Part shown: positions 12,752 through 25,680 of the stretch, piece by piece
Numbering within the stretch: the first letter of the stretch is position 1
How the letters are laid out: each line of letters starts with the position of its first letter
DNA from: Agelaius tricolor
Lineage: Eukaryota > Chordata > Aves > Passeriformes > Icteridae
DNA length: 64,000 nucleotides
Assembly: GCA_023055355.1 (NCBI GenBank)
Contig: JALJCS010000001.1
Span: 76,549,381-76,613,380, forward strand
Reading direction: 5' to 3'
Program-made: the position numbers and the translations under genes
The notes under the pieces: generated by a model
What the model was told of the DNA's origin: nothing
Database searches by the model: none
Seen by the model: the letters and a program-made list of their open reading frames with translations, nothing else

Positions 12752-13281
12752 GTGTGTGAAAATCTGGACAAAAGCACAGCCCAAAAAGCCAAATGTGCCC
12801 TGGGCTGCATCCAGAGCCCTGTGGGCAGCAGGGCAGGGGGGGATTCTGCCCCTCTGCTCTGCTCTGGTGAGACCCCAGCTGCAGGGCTGCACCCAGCTCT
12901 GGGGTCCCAGCACAGGAAGGACATGGACCTGTGAACAGCAAGCCCAGAGGAAGCCACAAAGGTGCTCAGAATGCTGGAGCACTGTTCCTGTGGTGACAGG
13001 CAGAGAGAATTGGGGCTGTTCAGCCCTGAGAAGACAAGGAGCTGGGGAGACCTTATAGAAGCCTTTCAGTACCTTAAAGGAGGCTTATGAAAAGGAGGGA
13101 GAAGGACTTTTTATATGGCCAGATTGGAAGAGGACAGGGGCAATGGTTTTAAAGTGAAAAAGAACAGATTTAGATTAGATGTTAGGAAGAAATTCTTTAC
13201 CATGAGGGTGGTGAGGCACTGGCACAGGTTGCCCAGAGAAGCTGTGGATGTCTCATCCCTAGAAGTGTTTAAGGCAAGGTT

Positions 13282-13287
13282 GGATGA
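13282..13287 (+). repeat. Target-site duplication, left copy (GGATGA)
   Basis: Left copy of the 6 bp duplication made at LTR integration; the identical right copy is at 13941-13946. Confidence 0.9.
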
Positions 13288-13940
13288 TGTTGGGAAGGAT
13301 GAAAGTTTGACAAGAAAGTCTCACAGATACGTATGCTTGGCAGAAAGATTTTTAAATGTAGAGGCTGATGAAGGAATAGAGATGGAAGCAAGTTTTGATA
13401 TAGAAGAATTGTTGAGCCAGTCTTACTGGATAACCAAGAAGGCAAAGGGTGTGTTAGTTAGAAGGGGTTTTTATGCCTTAGAGCAAAGGATAAACCCACC
13501 TCAAACAAGAAGATGTTTTTACCAAGCGGGACGATAGCACAGGCAAACAAGCCTGCTGATGTGGCAAGTAGAAAAAAGGTTCCAGAATTTTCCACTGCAA
13601 GAAAACTGAATAACAACTTCTAGCTTAAACTGTAATGTACTAACTTTTAGTGATTGGAGAATAGTAACATGAATATGGTAATTACAGTAGTTATGATAGG
13701 CTACAGATAATAGTTAAGGTATAGTTTGGTTCTACTGTATTAAGATGCTCAGCAAAGAAAAGTATATAATGCATTGTAACCAAAACCAAAGGGTCTCCAG
13801 GCCTGCCTGCAGCTGGAGCTGACAGCTGTAGGCACAGGCTCTGTCGCCCATGACCCTGGACTGCTGTAACCTCTTGGATGGAATAAACTGCATTTTGGAG
13901 AGCTGCCTGGAGTCCTGCATCCCTCATTTAGGCTCTTACA
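13288..13940 (+). mobile_element. Solo LTR of an endogenous retrovirus (ERVK-like), plus strand
   Basis: A 653 bp insertion splits the CR1 copy. It begins tgttggg and ends ctcttaca (TG...CA) and is flanked by a perfect 6 bp target-site duplication, GGATGA at 13282-13287 and 13941-13946. Removing one copy rejoins the CR1 sequence. It has a TATATAAT box at 13763-13770 and AATAAA at 13882-13887, the normal promoter and polyadenylation layout of an LTR. No internal gag-pol sequence or second LTR is present, so it is the product of LTR-LTR recombination. A 6 bp duplication is typical of ERVK/beta-like elements. Family name not assigned. Confidence 0.93.
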
Positions 13941-13946
13941 GGATGA
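13941..13946 (+). repeat. Target-site duplication, right copy (GGATGA)
   Basis: Right copy of the duplication. CR1 sequence resumes here as ggatgaggctttgagcaa. Confidence 0.9.
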
Positions 13947-14568
13947 GGCTTTGAGCAAGCTGATCTAGTGAATGGCATCCCTGTCCATGGCAGGCAGGTT
14001 GGAGGTGGATGACCTTGAAGATTCCTTCCAACCCAATCAATGCTATGATTCTATGATTCTAATATATTAATATTATATTAAATAGATTAGTGTTCCCACC
14101 TTGCAGTCTAGAAACCAACTGTGTCTCTAACTCAGCATGATGGCTTCCACCTACCCAAACCATGGCTGGAGATGGTGCTCAGTTCTCTGCCTGTTATAAA
14201 AGGAAACTGCCATCACATCCCATCAACAGGGGTCTTCTGTAATGTAATTCTTCTTCTGCATCAAGTTGTCAATACAATCCTTGTTATAGATAGTATTTTG
14301 ACTGCCCTTTCCTCATGACACTAGAAAGACCATCTGGCTAAACAGATGTGGTAATCTGATTTGTTTGGCCAATGAACTGAAAAGACCCACAATGGCTTGA
14401 ATGGGAGTTCCCAGGAGTGCCCAATCCAGCATCTTCTCTGGATGCTTCCAGATATTATGTTTATAACTTCAGGAACAGTTTGGTAATTATTGGACTAGGA
14501 TCCCAATATTACCGGATGGAACGTGCCTGGGCTCGTCTGGCCCTTGCTGCTTGACCAGAGGTGGCAGC

Positions 14569-15081
14569 TGTGGTGGTTTCACCTCAGAGACACCTTTGGC
14601 TGGCTGGATGCTGCAGCTGGGTGCTTGGAACAAGTCCAGGCAAGCAGGAACTCAGGTTTACCTCTGGTGGAAAGGCTTTAGGCGAGGTGAAGAGGAAAAG
14701 GAGACGGATTCTGCCGTAGGGTTTAATCCAGAGTTTTATTCCATGGTCTCAGATCTCCGAATCTTGGTAACAGCTCCAACAGAATCCCGACCGCATGGTC
14801 CCGTGTCTTTTTAAGCCCGGGGAAAGGGGGAGGGAAGGGGTGGGTGTGCCACCAACCAGGTGGGAGGGGGGCAGTCTCAGGGGACAGTGACACCTGGACT
14901 GGCCAATGACCCCAGGGCTGAGAAGCATCTTTGGAACTGAACCAACCAGACAACGCCCTTGCTGGGATGTTAACATTGATGGACAGCACTTAGCAAGGGG
15001 GCAAGGGAGAGGGGAAGGGAGAGGCTGACACACCTGAGGAACTGGGAAAGGTGAAACAGGACATTGCTTCACACCGCAACA
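14569..15081 (-). mobile_element. Probable solo LTR, minus strand (VSNL1 sense)
   Basis: A GC-rich 513 bp block stands out from its AT-rich flanks. Read on the minus strand it starts tgttgcggtgtgaagc and ends gaaaccaccaca (TG...CA). It has a TATA-like TTAAAAAG at 14814-14807 and AATAAA at 14740-14735, about 70 bases apart. The flanks in minus-strand order are GTTACC and GCTGCC, which match at 4 of 6 positions, as expected for an old, decayed 6 bp duplication but not proof. No internal retroviral sequence is seen. It is a different family from the LTR at 13288. Edges could be off by a few bases. Confidence 0.7.
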
Positions 15082-17268
15082 GGTAACGGCTTATTTGCTT
15101 GTGGGAGTTACCAAGAAAGCAGGAATTTCCATACGAGAGACATAAAGTGACCGTATTTTCAACACAAAAAAAAATTAGCCATAGGGCCATCTGTTACTCT
15201 TTTGCAGTGGTTCATATGTTATAGAACAAGAAACTAGAAAAATGCAAGCCAAACCTTGGTCCCTCAGAAGGTGTCAAATCTCCCATGGACTTGAACAGCA
15301 CCATTGGCTATTTCATCTGTTTATTAACAACCTTATCTAAAGGCTGCAAGTGCAGGTCTTCTCACAGCTATGTGTTTTATTATAGATGTACAACCATAAA
15401 TATGGAATGGATTGTCTAGATAATGTCCCTCTGACAACATAATCTTCATCATCTGTCATAATTTTTAAACCCCTTAGGTTCATAAAAATAAATGTAATTT
15501 TAAATCTTCCAAAGTCTACAGCAAATTTACACTTACCCAAGCCCAATTTCTTCTCTTTCAAATTTACTTTCATGTCTCAAGCCTGTTCTGCTTGATACCA
15601 CCATGTATATAACTTACATTACTGCCAAATTAGTTTAAAAAATTTAAAACTTACAATGAATGACCCTCACCCAAACTTTGGCTTTATAAATTAGAAATGT
15701 ATTTATGTTTAAAGATCAAAAGGAAGGCATTTCAAAAATCTTTCTGGACACAGTTCATTTTAGTTCAGGTAGTAGAGTCTGGATAGTTTCTTTTCTCAAG
15801 TGTTTCTCAGCACCATTACAATGAATAACAAATATTTATTATGCCCATTCATTTTGCTTTGCTATGCAGCATCTTGCCAGAGCTTTTAGACTTATTTTTT
15901 AGAGAAGTTTCCAGATATAAGGTTCTTCTTTGATAAAGGACTGGGCTGGCTTTCTGATATTGGACTGCCCTTGTCTTGAAGTAAGGAGAGAGACAAATTA
16001 AAATAAAATGACCAAGCCCCAGTCACAGGCTGAACGAGCACAACTAACAGCAAGCTTCTCATTATGCTGCAGTCACAAAGCCGAGTTTGCAGAAATTCAA
16101 AAGCTGGAGAAGAAAAGGACAGAGGTACAGACATCCCATCAGGCTTCACCACTCATCTAGCTAGTGCCCAAGGGAAGAAAGATATGAGCTGGCTGGGAAG
16201 AAAAGCACATTACAGTAAAGAAGAAGGTGGGGATGTATCTAAAGATTCCACATGCCTGACAGCCAGGATTGTTCAGGAATTTGGAGATTCCAAGGCTGCA
16301 TCTTCTGGTGCACTCCAGGAAGAAGGAGGGTACTTTGTTCCTTTAGGAGAAAAACATTTATTTTTTCATTGTATTGCATTTTGTCAATTTAGGATAGCAA
16401 GAATTGAGGCTTTAATGCAATAAAGGAGTTCTGGCAATTTAACAAAGCACACTTTTAATCCATCATGGATTATATTAATGGAACTGTCCTCACTTTGGGC
16501 AAACTCTTACCCTCCACCATAATGCTTCCACTCCACTGCAGATGTGACATGCCCTGTTACCACTCCTTTGGTTATGCAGGAAGTGATCCACATGGGAACT
16601 AGGGACTGCATTTCTTGTACAGAGTTTTCCCTTTGTTTTTCTTTTGGCTCCAAGACATCCTGTCTGCATAGCAACACAACTTCAGCTGTCCCTTGACCCA
16701 GCTATTGCACCAATGTGCTGGCAGTAAAAGCTGTGAGGCTTCTTCAGCCAGGGAGCCAAGTGAACTCAAACCACCCACCCACAGGAGTGCCATGGTTTTT
16801 TTTATAGCGTGTCTACACAAAAGGGAAGGAGAAAAGGTACAAGGTATTCTGGCCCACTGATGTACTTTGCAGTAACATGGGCCACTCCACAGAAATCAGT
16901 GGCCCTTTTAGGACTATGTGCTGGCTTTCACAGCGTTATATGTAGAACAAGATTTCTATGAAGCTGGAAATGCAAATATAGCCCAAAGTACTCTGGCAAC
17001 ATGCAAGATGCACACGCACGAGCCCAGAATAGATGAGAGCAAAGAAAATGATTGAGATGAACAGTCACGTGGAAATAAAAACACTGGCTACATGTATAGA
17101 AAATGAAAACAAATAACTGAAAACTGCCTGAAGGCAAGTACTACTGGTGATAATCCAGGGATAATGTTTTCATAGGGATTAACTGTTCTGGAGCACTTTT
17201 CCCATGTGTAAAGCACAACATACTTTTTATTCAGATAGGTTGATTTGGCAGTCTCTTTATTTCTAGCA

Positions 17269-17299
17269 AAAACTATTTATTGTGCCTGTGCAGAAAAAA
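17269..17299 (+). repeat. 31 bp segment also present inside the CR1 insertion at 12715-12745
   Basis: aaaactatttattgtgcctg followed by tgcagaaaaaa is identical in both places and in the same orientation, about 4.55 kb apart. Flanking similarity ends at once on both sides. Confidence 0.85.
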
Positions 17300-20200
17300 T
17301 TTCCAGCTTTGGACAGCCAGAATAAAGGGTTTTTTTCTCTCCCACTGACAACTGCCTTCTGGATAGAGCTCAAGAGCTAATTTCCCACAGATCGTCCACT
17401 TCTATAGAACTATTAGAAGCTTGTGTGCCAAACTAGTAATTTTGAATCTTGTATTTTTAATAAATTTGGCTACAAGTTAATGTAATTTTTATACTGAATG
17501 TGTTCAATTCATTCTTTGGAAACAGATTTCATTTCTTTGGCAAAATGTCATTATTCTTACAGAGAAGCAACAAAGAGGTACATCACTTTAAAAGAAACTG
17601 CTGTGCACAAAGATCAGCATTTACCTTTTGTTAGCAGTATTTTTTTACTCAATTTTATTGCTGTGGACCTGCTGGTGATTTTCTGTAGGAGAAACTAAAT
17701 TTCTTGAGAATGAAAATATGTTTTGCTTTTAGGTTGTTTCAGAGCACGTGCTCTTTCTCATGATTTTTCATGTTTCAAAGATATCCCAGGGTAGTAGATA
17801 CAGGAAGCAGAAATATCATTATTCCTACAATTCTTGGCTGTACATTAGAATAACCCCAGAATTTATGTCTCTGTGAAAATAACCTTAGGCCCATTAAACA
17901 CCATTTCTGTGCTGTACAGAAAAGCTCCTGGGGAAAAGAATCTCAAAAATAAATGAGTGGATAGACTAACACACCATAGGGGCTAATTTGTGGCACTGAG
18001 CAAGCAATTCTAACACAAGGTCACTAATTTTTTGGGTTTCCCTTGTCATATACTTGCCACAGTTGTGGCAAGAACTAATCAACACAAATAATTGCTTCTT
18101 CAAGCCAGGACTCATATAGCACCTTTACAATTAAATATGATTATTACTATTATAAACTACAATTTTCAGCATTGTGTTCTAGACTGTAACCAGTTTTCCT
18201 GCTGAGCTTTTAAGAACCACAATATAGAACTCAGAAAGTGTACCTTTCTCAGTCCAGGTGTTATTGAAGTATTACTTTGTTGTAAAAATCCACAATCAAG
18301 CAAACAAATGTAATGTATAAAAATTATATTTTAAAATAAATAAATATATAAAATATTTAAATATGAAATATTGGGATTTTTGACTTCTAAGAGTAATAAA
18401 TATAGTGTTAAGACATCCCTTGTTCTGTACAAATGTGCCACAGAAGAGATGAGATGAAAAACAATTATGCATGAGTTCAAAACCAATGATGCTCAGCTGT
18501 ATCCTTCTGTGGCTCTAGATATACCATGACTGTATTCCTCCAAGAAAACTGTGGGATTTGGTCATCACTAAGCAACTGTGAGCTCAGAAGTGATTGTCAC
18601 CTAAATCATTTGTCCTAATCAAGAAGTTTAATGTGTGTATAATGTTTGTACTGAGTATACCAATGCACATGTGATAAAAGGCTCGGTGTGCTCAAGATGC
18701 TTTGTACAGAAATGTAGAAATTGGGTCCTGAGGAAAGGAGATGTGTTTTCCTCCTGAATGAAATGAACATTGTTAATTGAGCACAGTGGACAACACCTGA
18801 CCTGCCAAGGTGCTGGGTGGGAGGCTAAGTGGGAAGCAGAAGGTAGATGGGCAGCAGATATTTCACAACTGCATCCTTTCCTGCCAGGGCTAAGGTGTGT
18901 GTGTGGATAGAAAGGCTCAGAAGGAAGCTAAGGACATCTGCATTTCACCAGGACCACATCCAAAGAGCATCACCTCCCAGAGACCAGCATTCAGCAGCTG
19001 GATGAACAGCAGCTGCATGGAGTTTATTCTGGTGAAAACAGATCCATGCCAGGTGGAAGTACATCCCCTAAATTCATTTGCATGCCTCTGATGTCCTGTG
19101 AGGCTTTCACAACATAATTTCTTGTTTTAGCTGATCCATTCTTAACAACTCCATCATTTAAATGTTTTTAGCTATAATTATCTCACCAACACATAAAATT
19201 AGGGCACAATAATTGCTACATTAATAAACACCAACACAAAGTTTTTCAGAGCCAAGAAGGTATTTAGAAGAGGGACATGGGTACAGCCACCATGGACATT
19301 AGCAGTACAAGCTGAAGCCTGTGAACACAAAAGCAAATTCAAGGACTCTTTCCTTTGATCAATCCCTGTGTATCTGGTGTTGGCACCAGGGACAGGAACC
19401 ACATTGCCAAAATTCATCTATCTTGGAACAGGGCTTCATGCATCTCCTATCCTGATGGTCTGACAGGGAGGAGCAAACTTGAGGATGTCTGTCAAGGAAA
19501 GCTGTAGAGTCATAAGTATCCAGAGAGGTGTGTAATATCCAAATAAGGGATAACAGCAATCCCTAGAATGAAAGGGGAACTCTAGAGAGATCTAGAAATA
19601 ACTTCATTATTTAAATAACTTCATGTACTTCTTGTGAAAGCTGCTGACAAGGTCTACATACAATTTTATGTCAATAAATGAAGTGGGAATTTTTAATTCC
19701 TTTTTTTGTTAACATGGAAATAATCCCCAGTTGATAGTCACTTTGAGGTGAACTGCAGTATTTATTTATACTTTTGTTTATGCTGCTCTTTCTCTGGACT
19801 GCTGGGGGATTTTATTTAAAGCTGCATGTTCAGTTTTGGCCTATTCAGGGAGCCAACCTTCCCATCTCCTTCACCTGGTGGATTTCACACCACATTTTTC
19901 TGAGAAAGTTTCAAATGCATTTTAGTAAAATGGCAAAATCTCCTTCTGTCTAATTTTCCTTCTGTTGATTACTTTATCTTCCAAACCATATGTTTTTCTC
20001 ATTTTGTTTTGTTTGTGATTGAATATAAAATTAAGATAGTTAACTAATTCTCATGCCAGGTAGCAGTAAGTCAACTCAATTTGGCAATCATTAGGTTTGT
20101 CAGTGCAAATAGTCTATTCCTATGAGCCTTAATTAAACATGAAAAGATGGAAATTTACTCTCATTGAAGAAAAAGGAAGTTGATATCCCAAGGTACTGGA

Positions 20201-21454
20201 AGCGTTCAGACTACGAATAGTAGAAATCTGACTGGAATGGCAACTAATGTCTACAGGATAATAGAAACTGTGTTTGACTTGATAACTAACCAAGCTCCCA
20301 GATGCCTTCCCATTCCACAGTACCCTGAAAAAGCACTTGTTTCATGAGCTGCATGGCTGTAGCTCCCCACAGCAGCAGATGCTGCAGTGCTAGCAGTGAT
20401 TTGCCATCTCAGCACACCGCAACAGGGGGAACAGGCTGACACAGGCTGTGCCTGCCTGTGAGCACCATGGTTCACTCTAACGAGTCCCCTTTCATTTTTG
20501 AGGTTTTCACACCCAGCTACAGTGACTCACTCCATCAAGTACACATTAGTATGGTAAATTAACTTTCTGCAGGACTGATGAGTTTCCTGGGAGGAGAGAG
20601 GAAGGTGAGGCAGGGAATTGGAGACAGTGCAGCGAGATGAAGGACTGTGGTTCAGAGCACCAAGTTCTTGTCCATACCTTTTGAAATAAGAATGTTGTTT
20701 TCAGCTCCAGGCCCCGTGCACAAGTGAGATATTGAATGCCCACTTTGATACTAGAGGAAAGCACTTTAATATTTGAAAGTAAAAAAAAAAAATTACATCA
20801 CAGTAATTCACTCCAGTGCTGAAATGAAGCACCCTGCTTTAATGCTTCCTTCAGGAACCCTGTAAAACTAAACAGCTTTTTAAATATATCTTAAACAACC
20901 AGCAATGTTTATAGTTCAAGAAATGTGACAAGAAGAGGTCCCTGAAAGACACTAGTTCACTTTGTCTCAAGTAACAAAACCACATGATTTCTAGCCTGCA
21001 GAATAAGGCTGGTATCATCCAAAAAGGAGGATCTGCATTTCAAAATCCAGGTCACTGAAGACCTAAAATACAGGTTTCCACTAAGACATGGTCACACTTT
21101 AACTACAAGGCCCAGAAACCAGTGTAGATCTCAACTAGATATTTGATTAACATCTGGCCAGAAGTGCCATACTGTTATGTGCATGTATAACTCCAGGAAG
21201 GCATTGCTAAGCCACCCTGTAGGGTAAAAGAACAAACCCTCACTCCAAAGAAATGAAGTCAAAAGGGCATTTATATTTTGACCCATGAAGTAATTGCAAC
21301 CCTGACTTAGCTGAAGACATCAAGCAAATGGTTTAAACTTTCAGTATTTCAACTGTTCATACATAATATAGAGACTTTCTGTGCTTCATTCATGACAATT
21401 TTATTTGATTGCAAGAGAAGAGAAGATCTCTGAAAGAAGTACAGTCAATATTAC

Positions 21455-21470
21455 CTCTCTCTCTCTCTCT
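21455..21470. repeat. (CT)8 microsatellite
   Basis: Eight uninterrupted CT units. Confidence 0.95.
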
Positions 21471-23161
21471 CCTGTGCATCCCCAAGGATTTTCACAGGTT
21501 TTGTGAATACTCTTCCTTGGGATGAGAAGGAAAACACTGAGGTGGGATGAAGGGAGGTAGAAAGCAGAAGTTTCAGGATGACAAAAGTCAGAAACACTTG
21601 ACTTTTACAACAGATTGTGTAGAGGTTGTGAACCACTGATCAGTCTTGATAGCTGCTGTGAGGACCATGTAACAATGGTAAAATAAACATTGCTACAGCA
21701 GCTAGTAGATCTGAACATGATAACAGCTATGGGATGGATGCTGACAGTTCACTGTTTTTTTAATCTTGAGCTCTTTCATTCTCAGTGTTAGCAATAGCTC
21801 TCTCTATCCAAGCTCCAACATTCCTTTATTACCCTTCAGATAACCTTATTAATGAATTCAGTATTTTGCTTCAGAAATAACCACAGTATCCCAAATTCAT
21901 TGTTTTGATTTCTCAGAGGAATAAAACATAGATCAAAGGTGAGCTGCAAAGGAAGAAGGTCTCTTATAAAAATGCATGACAATTTTGGGAACTGGTGAAC
22001 TTCCTTCAAAATAAAAGATGAAGTGAAAGTAATTTGCATGTTATTGTTGGAAAATTTACCCAGCCTGCATTCTTTTATCAGGCTATGCTGGAAACTGGGG
22101 CATGAATGTAAATGGTGATATTTTTAAGCATTCCAGGCTGATCATCTTGTCCTGTCTGAATGTACTCCCTTCAATGCATTGGGAGTGAGTTTTAAATGCC
22201 TCAAAGAACCACAGAGAGCCACAGAATTACAGATATAGTCAATGCTTGGTAATAAGCAGAAGTTTGGACTAAATATTTGCGTTCCCACACATCTGCTGAC
22301 TCTGTAAGCCCTGAAGAGGCCTTTGGACAATTGGACTGCTTTCTGGATTCATGTGACCATGATTCCTGCCTCTTCCAGACAGAGTGTCAGCATATGTTAC
22401 TGATTTGTTCAAGCATTAGGAAGATTCATTCCACTAGCCTGGATACTCCACAAGCTACTGTTCAGAGCAATTAAGATTTAGATGTTTAGATTTCATCTCT
22501 TAAAATTGTCTGACTTCCTCATTTCCCAGATTTAGAGTCTCCAGAGGAGATTGTCTAGAGGATATGAGCCATTATATGCTCTGCAACAGAAGCAGGAAAA
22601 AAAAAAGTATTTTAGCCTTTAAAATTAGCCACTAGCCCTAATACTGCAAGGAGAAAACGACTTGCCTTTCTTTGCCTGTGAAACTTTTTTTACCAGCTTT
22701 AGTACCCTTAATTTCACCCCTTTCCTCCCAGATTTAGGTTTTAAACCATTGCTGCCTTTAAATGACAGCTCCCAGCGTGCACATCTTCACATGTGGTAGA
22801 GAGGAGCTCTCCAGACTCCAGATCCAGCTTGTAGGACTGGACACTAATGGTTAATGGAGCTTGCAGCAGACTTCACAGCACTCGGGTCTCACAAAGATAA
22901 ACAATTTTGGGAGCTCAGTACAGTCCTAAGCGCTTAAGTAAGGATCAGGAATGAAAATTCCCATTAGCTTCACTGAGATTAGTGTTTCAATCTAAACTGA
23001 CTCCATTCCACGTTGTTAAAGGCTCTTAGTATCCAATGTTGTGATTTACAGCCATATTTTAAGAACTGCTTGCTACCCAGCATGCTGGTCCTCTTCTGGA
23101 AATTACTGTTTTCAATTTGCTTTGCAGCTTAAATGAGAATCCGTGGTTTTTTACTCTGGGG

Positions 23162-23187
23162 TGTTTTTTTGGGTTTTTTTTTTTTTT
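23162..23187. repeat. T-rich tract
   Basis: T runs separated by GGG, of the same style as the other T/G tracts. Confidence 0.8.
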
Positions 23188-25680
23188 CCTATATGGTTGC
23201 TGATCTTTAAAGCTCTGTTTACTAAAGACAGATTTTAAAATCTGTTCCACAAAATGATATTAAGCCCAGACATTATTTTTCCTGGGATAAGCAGAGAGAC
23301 AGAAATGCAGCAGAAAGGCACATGACCAGTATCCTCCCCTTCCCTGAATTGCCCAAAGTCAGCTTCAAAGTTAATGCTGCCTTCAGGGTTTGTTTGATTT
23401 TGGTTTTTAAGTAAGGAGCATTCTAGCCCTTTGTTTTAAAATTCATGGAGCACAATGTCAGCTTTTCTTTGAAATATATAATAAGCCTTTTATGTGGTTT
23501 AGAAGTAGACCTGCATTTTGGCACAGAACCTGCCTATTCATGTCTATAAGGAGAAGAAAAATTATAATGGCAAAAGCAGTTTTGCATGGAAAACATCCAG
23601 GCAACAAGACCATGCCTTTTTTTTTTAGCCAAGTCCTGTTTGAAAAGCAGTTGCAATCACTTCTGGTTTTAAAGTGATCAGAACCCAGTTTTAACCCAGC
23701 TTTGGAGCACCAAGAAGATTGCTCATCCTGAAAAGCACACCCCAGTGATAGTGCTGGGCCACAAGCCCAGTTGCTTTTCAGTACACTGCCATTTAGATTC
23801 TCCTATATTAATTTTCTCTTCATAGCAACTTCACTGGACCTCTGGTGAAAAAGAAACTTTTTTCCTAACGATTTATAGTAATTGTCTCAGATGTGCAGAT
23901 TTGTATTAAGTGTTTAAGGAATGCATTAAGAATCTCTACCTCATCAACTGTTTTACTACTCCACACAAGCAAAGCTTCTACTGAGGCAAATAATGTTACT
24001 GTCATTCCTTCCAAGACTTTACCTGCCCATCTAGATATGCACTGCTCCTTATAGAGCCATATTATGGACATCCCCAAACCAGTGCTATTTGTTGCTCTAT
24101 TGATTTGCATCAAATTCCTAAAATAACAGCATTAGTTTTATTATTCCATATCACTTTGAAAAATTCAATAAAACAGCAGTAATAGTAATAATTTTAAAGA
24201 GTTTTTATAAGTAATCTTTATAAATAAATACATATGATGTTTTCTGTGTTGCAGTTAAATTTAGGTGATTCATGCAAGCAAATATCCTGTCATACTGTCC
24301 AGGAATACTGCTGGCACATCAGATGTAATCTTCTGGAAGGTAGCAACCAGGCTAAAAACATTGTGTGGGTAGATAAACCAATATTTTTAATAATCTACAT
24401 TATTTCAAGACATGCTGAAGTTCTGTAGCAACATAGGATTGGTATAATATGCTAAATATATAAATTATATTTGGTGTAATACACTTAACATTGGTATAAT
24501 GTACCTTAAAAGTATTCTTGTTATAGGGAGAGCTCAAGTGGCCAAAGCACACTCATAAAACCAGCACAGCTCTACCAGTTAAGAGATGATCCCAGGAAAC
24601 ATCAATTTCTGCCAGTACAATTGCATCTATGTTTGGGACATCTGTAAACACAGCTGTGCCATTCTGGAATCCTACTTTTTTACCACTGAAAAGCCTGAAA
24701 TCCAGCTCTAACCTGATATTTTGAGGAGCTTTGTGCTATCTTTAGAAAGATGCTAGTCTGTCTTGAAAGAGGCTGCAAATACACCCACTTAAATTTCAAT
24801 ATATTTTTGAGATTCTTTTGTTCTATGCATATTAAAATGAAGGACTAAAAATCAATTCCCTTCAAGGCCAGAAATGTGAGATAGAATCCAAAAATATGAC
24901 AAACCGTTTGATTCCAATTAATGAAATAGCATTCTTTTTTCTTTTTTTTACACCCTTCATTTAAAAGTTATCTATAAGACTCCAAAACATATCTAAATAA
25001 TATAGGGGCAATAAATTCACAAAGTAAGATACTTTATTATTGTTAGCATTATATTATGATCATTCCTAACTCTACTCTTCCAGCTAAAGGACCATTGGTT
25101 CTTGTTCCTATTAGAGCAGAGATATGCTGCTCATGTTCAGTGACCCAGTTCCAAGAAGTATCACAATATAGAAGCCTATTTTCCACTTAATAAACATGCA
25201 TAATTCCTGTGAATATTAGCAGTGATTATGCACACTTACACACTCTAGGGCATATTCATCTAAACCCAGTGAATTCAAAAGATCTGAAGGAAAATGTATT
25301 TGGCCCTTTAGACTGCAAGAAACCCTAAAGAATGATAGGAACACTCAAGAGTTTTTTATTGGTATCTTTTATTTTAATGACAGTTTTGTATATTAATTTC
25401 TTAGCTCTCTGCCTGCAATGATAATTAAGTTTTATGCAAGATAAAAGAATTAAGGACTTTTTAGGAGAGAAAAAGGAAAATTAAGACAGCTAGTAAGGAT
25501 TAAGCTTAACAGTTAGGATATTCTCTTTGAAGAAGGAAATTTTAGGTTTCAGCTTGTCTGATGCTATTTCCTACAGAAGAATAGGTTAATTGGGATATTG
25601 CCAGCAGCCCAGAAGGTCACATCTCATCACAGGTAGATAAATGAGAGGGCAATCAGTACAGATTCAAACAGAGCCATGAT

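Larger units (their letters stand above)
12455..14060 (+). mobile_element. CR1 LINE 3' copy, split by two insertions
   Basis: The copy starts near gggatagcatctagagggac and proceeds through the C-terminal part of ORF2 to the tail, ending tgctatgattctatgattct at 14060. It is interrupted twice: by about 97 bp of foreign sequence at 12655-12751 and by a 653 bp solo LTR at 13288-13940. Outside these it aligns collinearly with my memory of the CR1 consensus. The frame at 13115-13287 still encodes the CR1 ORF2 C-terminus (FFTMRVVRHWHRLPREAV, then SLEVFKARL). It is 5'-truncated and not mobile. This is the longest CR1 copy in the window (about 850 bp of CR1 sequence). Confidence 0.92.
15082..25680. 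other. Gene-free stretch of intron 2
   Basis: About 10.6 kb of AT-rich single-copy DNA. Noted inside: an A/T-only patch at about 18318-18366, a (CT)8 run at 21455-21470, a T tract at 23162-23187, and the 31 bp segment at 17269 shared with 12715. No CR1 tail, LTR or conserved exon was recognised. Confidence 0.5.

Noticed and set aside
13115..13537. 140-codon plus-strand frame that looks gene-like
   Set aside because: Its first ~58 codons are the CR1 ORF2 C-terminus and the rest is read through the inserted LTR, so it is a chance fusion and not a gene.
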